Below are positions 35,102 through 37,000 of a stretch of 37,000 nucleotides of DNA, piece after piece. A model generated the notes under the pieces. The model saw nothing but the letters and a program-made list of their open reading frames with translations. It was not told where the DNA came from and ran no database searches. Origin of the DNA: JAVBUP01 sp031555175. GTDB lineage: Bacteria > Bacillota_I > Bacilli_A > Erysipelotrichales > Coprobacillaceae. The stretch lies in assembly GCA_031555175.1 (NCBI GenBank), contig JAVBUP010000076.1, positions 1 through 37,000 on the forward strand, written 5' to 3'. The translations under genes were made by a program, and so were the position numbers. Every line of letters begins with the position of its first letter. The stretch's first letter is position 1.

Positions 35102-35512
35102 CTACTCGCTTTCGCCCTCTATCATAAATAAATGACTAGTTTTTTCTAATAACACTTTAGAATGTGGGCTGTCTTCTAAACAAACTAACTTTGCCTGCTC
35201 ATCAGAGATAATAAATAAATACCCATCAAACTCTCCAGACTGCAAAACAAGTACTCCATCATCTAACTCTTCATAAGTACCTCTAGTTGTTTTAAACCCA
35301 TAAATTGTTTCCATTTGATCAATGAAATAATATTCTTTTGTAGCATCGCTTATACTTACCCATGAAAGTGTATTCTTAACTCCATTATCAGTCAATACAT
35401 ATGTTCCTCTTATAAAGAGGTCTGAATCTGGTTGAGAACTAATGCCAATCATAATTCCAAGTATAATCCCTAAAGCCATAGAACAAATTGTATACAGTAG
35501 TTTATTTCTCAT
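35102..35512 (-). CDS. Membrane-anchored exported protein of unknown function
   Basis: I do not recognise the family. The 136-residue protein has one N-terminal hydrophobic helix (about 4-24, basic residues before it, no lipobox) and a strand-rich extracytoplasmic domain of about 110 residues with repeated short YxxxD/GxY stretches. The ATG at 35512 is preceded by AAAGGGA; longer frames to 35530 and 35542 lack a site. It forms a single-gene unit with its own promoter and terminator between rpsR and the yybS operon. Confidence 0.72.
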   Translation of the reverse strand: MRNKLLYTICSMALGIILGIMIGISSQPDSDLFIRGTYVLTDNGVKNTLSWVSISDATKEYYFIDQMETIYGFKTTRGTYEELDDGVLVLQSGEFDGYLFIISDEQAKLVCLEDSPHSKVLLEKTSHLFMIEGESE

Positions 35513-35550
35513 CTTTTTCCCTTTCCTCATGCATCTTAGCATATAACCAA

Positions 35551-35579
35551 ATTATATCATTGATGTTTTTGTATTACAA
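35551..35579 (-). promoter_or_regulatory. Promoter of the exported-protein gene
   Basis: The minus strand has TTGTAA (35574-35579), 17 bases and a perfect TATAAT (35551-35556) preceded by TGA, an extended -10 form. Confidence 0.8.
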
Positions 35580-35632
35580 GTCTATACTTGATATCAAACT
35601 TACTATATAATTATGAAACTATCTAACGATAT

Positions 35633-35670
35633 AAAAAAGGCTGTAATACTTAAATTAAGTAGTTACAGCC
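35633..35670 (-). terminator. Terminator of rpsF-ssb-rpsR
   Basis: A long stem beginning GGCTGTAA and ending TTACAGCC-type pairing, with two central mismatches, is followed on the minus strand by six T residues, eight bases after the rpsR stop. Confidence 0.9.
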
Positions 35671-35678
35671 TCTCATTT

Positions 35679-35912
35679 TTAATTTTCTGCTACGAATGGT
35701 AATAAAGCCATTTGTCTAGCACGTTTAATTGCAGTAGCTAACATTCTTTGATATTTAGCACTTGTACCAGTTACACGTCTAGGAATGATTTTACCATTAC
35801 CAGAGATAAAACGTTTTAATAATTCAACGTCTTTATAATCGATGTATGTGATTTTATTTTTAGTGAAATAACATACTTTCTTTCTTCCCATTCTTTGTTT
35901 CTTGAAAGCCAT
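35679..35912 (-). CDS. rpsR: Ribosomal protein S18
   Basis: A 77-residue small-subunit protein that pairs with S6 on the platform. It has the standard GRKKVCYFTKNK start, ITYIDYKDVELLKRFIS and the GKIIPRRVTGTSAKYQR core. It is last in the rpsF-ssb-rpsR operon, with an AAGGAAG-type site before the ATG. Confidence 0.98.
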   Translation of the reverse strand: MAFKKQRMGRKKVCYFTKNKITYIDYKDVELLKRFISGNGKIIPRRVTGTSAKYQRMLATAIKRARQMALLPFVAEN

Positions 35913-35931
35913 GATTTATCTTCCTTTCTTA

Positions 35932-36405
35932 TTAAAATTCGATATCATCATCTATAATGTCAAATGCATTATATGGTGAATCATATTCTTCTTTTTTAGT
36001 TGTTGTATTGTTGTTATTGTTGTTATAACTTGGTCCACTTTGATAACTTGGTTCATAAGAGTTGTTATTAGCATTTTCTCTTGCACCTTTTGTTTCTAAG
36101 AATTGAACTGAGTTTGCTACAACTTCCACAACATTAACTTTTTGTCCATTTTGATTTTCATATTGACGAGAACGTAATTGTCCATCAACTCCAACCAATG
36201 AACCTTTTGAACAGTATTTTGCAACGTTTTCTGCCGGTTTATTCCAAACTACACAGTTAAAAAAGTCTGTTTCTTTTTCTCCACTTTGTGAAGTAAAAGG
36301 ACGATTTAACGCTAATGTAAATGATACAACTGCAGCTCCGTTAGGAGTCCTTCTAAGTTCTGGATCTCTCACCATTCTACCTACAAGTACAACTCTGTTT
36401 AACAT
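35932..36405 (-). CDS. ssb: Single-stranded DNA-binding protein
   Basis: A 157-residue SSB that coats single-stranded DNA in replication and repair. The OB fold (about 1-108) starts MLNRVVLVGRMVRDPELRRTPNG. A disordered Asn/Ser/Tyr-rich linker (about 112-143) includes an asparagine run. The acidic tip ends DDDIEF rather than the usual DDDIPF or DDDLPF: the penultimate Pro is Glu. That tip binds partner proteins, so the change is notable. AAAGGAG precedes the ATG. The rpsF stop is only five bases away. Confidence 0.97.
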   Translation of the reverse strand: MLNRVVLVGRMVRDPELRRTPNGAAVVSFTLALNRPFTSQSGEKETDFFNCVVWNKPAENVAKYCSKGSLVGVDGQLRSRQYENQNGQKVNVVEVVANSVQFLETKGARENANNNSYEPSYQSGPSYNNNNNNTTTKKEEYDSPYNAFDIIDDDIEF

Positions 36406-36409
36406 GATA

Positions 36410-36697
36410 CTATTCTCCTTTACGAATTACTAAGTGACGTAATACGTTGTTGTTGATTTTTGAGATACGATCAAATTCATTGATGTTATCTACTGAAGTA
36501 GTTACATCTAAAATTAAATAGTACCCTTTGTTTAAATCTTTGATTTCATAAGCTAATTCTCTTAATCCCCACTCAGTCACATTATCAATGCTTCCATCGT
36601 TAGCTGTTAAAATCGCTTTTAATGCTTCGACAGTTTCATTTCTAACTGCTTCTTCTAAGTCTGGGCGTAGAATGAACATGATTTCGTATTTATTCAT
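36410..36697 (-). CDS. rpsF: Ribosomal protein S6
   Basis: A 95-residue small-subunit protein with the typical NKYEIMFILRPDLEE start, WGLRELAYEIKDLNKGYY and a C-terminal LRHLVIRKGE. AGGGAGGTG precedes the ATG. It is first in the operon with ssb and rpsR, behind a structured leader that may let the S6-S18 complex control it. Confidence 0.98.
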   Translation of the reverse strand: MNKYEIMFILRPDLEEAVRNETVEALKAILTANDGSIDNVTEWGLRELAYEIKDLNKGYYLILDVTTSVDNINEFDRISKINNNVLRHLVIRKGE

Positions 36698-36770
36698 TTT
36701 GGCACCTCCCTATGGTCTTTGGCCCATACCTTCTGTATGAGCAGAGAGTAAATTGTTTTACTCGCCGTAC
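36698..36770 (-). promoter_or_regulatory. rpsF leader, candidate S6:S18 autoregulatory RNA
   Basis: Between promoter and rpsF the minus strand can form GAGTAAA-ACAA-TTTACTC and CATAC-AGAAG-GTATG hairpins, followed by GGGCCAAAGACC-type pairing near the Shine-Dalgarno. Many Bacillota carry an S6:S18-binding leader at this spot. Position and structure fit; I have not verified the consensus. Confidence 0.45.
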
Positions 36771-36771
36771 T

Positions 36772-36800
36772 ATATTATCATAAAGCGATTATTTTTTCAA
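36772..36800 (-). promoter_or_regulatory. Promoter of rpsF-ssb-rpsR
   Basis: The minus strand has TTGAAA (36795-36800), 17 bases and TAATAT (36772-36777) preceded by TGA, an extended -10. Confidence 0.65.
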
Positions 36801-36835
36801 TAGTTATCTGTTAAATATATTGAATAAATCAAGAA

Positions 36836-36864
36836 AAAATGATCAATTGTTAATTGATCATTTT
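36836..36864 (-). terminator. Terminator after the transposase end
   Basis: A 13-bp perfect stem, AAAATGATCAATT with its complement and a 3-base loop, runs into a T-rich tract on the minus strand, seven bases past the transposase stop. Confidence 0.8.
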
Positions 36865-36870
36865 CTTTAT

Positions 36871-37000
36871 TCAAATCTCAACCGCACCATTATTTAATTT
36901 ATTAAATTCTATATCATAAGCAGATTCAAAGTCAAATAGTTTTCTAGGCATTGAATTAATTTGATTAGATATATCATCTAAATATTGTTGTTCTACTTGA
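36871..37000 (-). mobile_element. IS30-like transposase, C-terminal end (partial)
   Basis: An open frame on the minus strand enters from beyond the window and stops with TGA at 36871. Its last 40 or so residues include INSMPRKLFDFESAYDIEF, matching the conserved end of IS30-family transposases (N-x-x-PRK-x-L-x-x-x-[ST]-x-x-E), where the chain closes after the DDE domain. The rest, including the catalytic residues and inverted repeats, lies outside, so whether it is intact or a remnant cannot be judged. It is followed by a strong hairpin terminator. Confidence 0.6.

Overview
The window is chromosomal DNA from a low-GC Gram-positive bacterium (Bacillota). The grounds are A+T-rich codon use, AGGAGG-type ribosome binding sites, a sortase-anchored LPXTG protein, and the core order rpsF-ssb-rpsR followed by yybS-gdpP-rplI-dnaB, as in Bacilli and their relatives. 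An Erysipelotrichia- or Turicibacter-like gut organism is a guess from style only. No tRNA, rRNA, CRISPR array or prophage module was seen. No stretch over 300 bases lacks a gene.

Layout. 1-820: tandem terminators of an off-window gene, then a small unknown membrane protein. 853-3159: an LPXTG surface protein built on a Gly-rich beta-helix. 3298-6572: an NAD-salvage operon (nicotinate phosphoribosyltransferase, nicotinamidase-like hydrolase) headed by an AlaX-type tRNA-editing protein and divergent from an ABC-F ATPase (6679-8550). 8605-22156: the accessory heart of the window. It holds a polymorphic-toxin operon read leftward: membrane-anchored MORN-repeat protein, six-helix membrane protein, 3078-residue Rhs/YD-repeat toxin with a GIY-YIG/URI-like C-terminal domain, a presumed immunity gene and one more small gene. 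Beyond the operon terminator lies an 82-bp relic of another Rhs core, and upstream sits a TPR regulator with a degenerate helix-turn-helix. 22255-24098: an M23/LysM peptidoglycan hydrolase and a tocopherol-cyclase-family protein. 24157-27271: a TetR-controlled ABC-2 exporter operon whose palindromic operator covers its own promoter. 27350-36697: housekeeping block (membrane protein, dusB, hslO, an unlisted 34-codon membrane peptide, dnaB, rplI, gdpP, yybS, two small membrane/exported proteins, rpsR, ssb, rpsF). 36871-37000: the C-terminal end of an IS30-like transposase.

How it works together. The toxin operon is translationally coupled at nearly every junction (a TAG touching the next ATG, stop codons inside the next Shine-Dalgarno, a 14-base overlap), so the MORN protein, the membrane protein and the Rhs protein are probably made in fixed proportion. 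I infer that the two membrane proteins assist display, release or self-protection of the Rhs toxin. This MORN + 6TM + Rhs layout is the best candidate for something undescribed here. Several annotated starts were moved downstream because the promoter or the Shine-Dalgarno excludes the longer reading frame.
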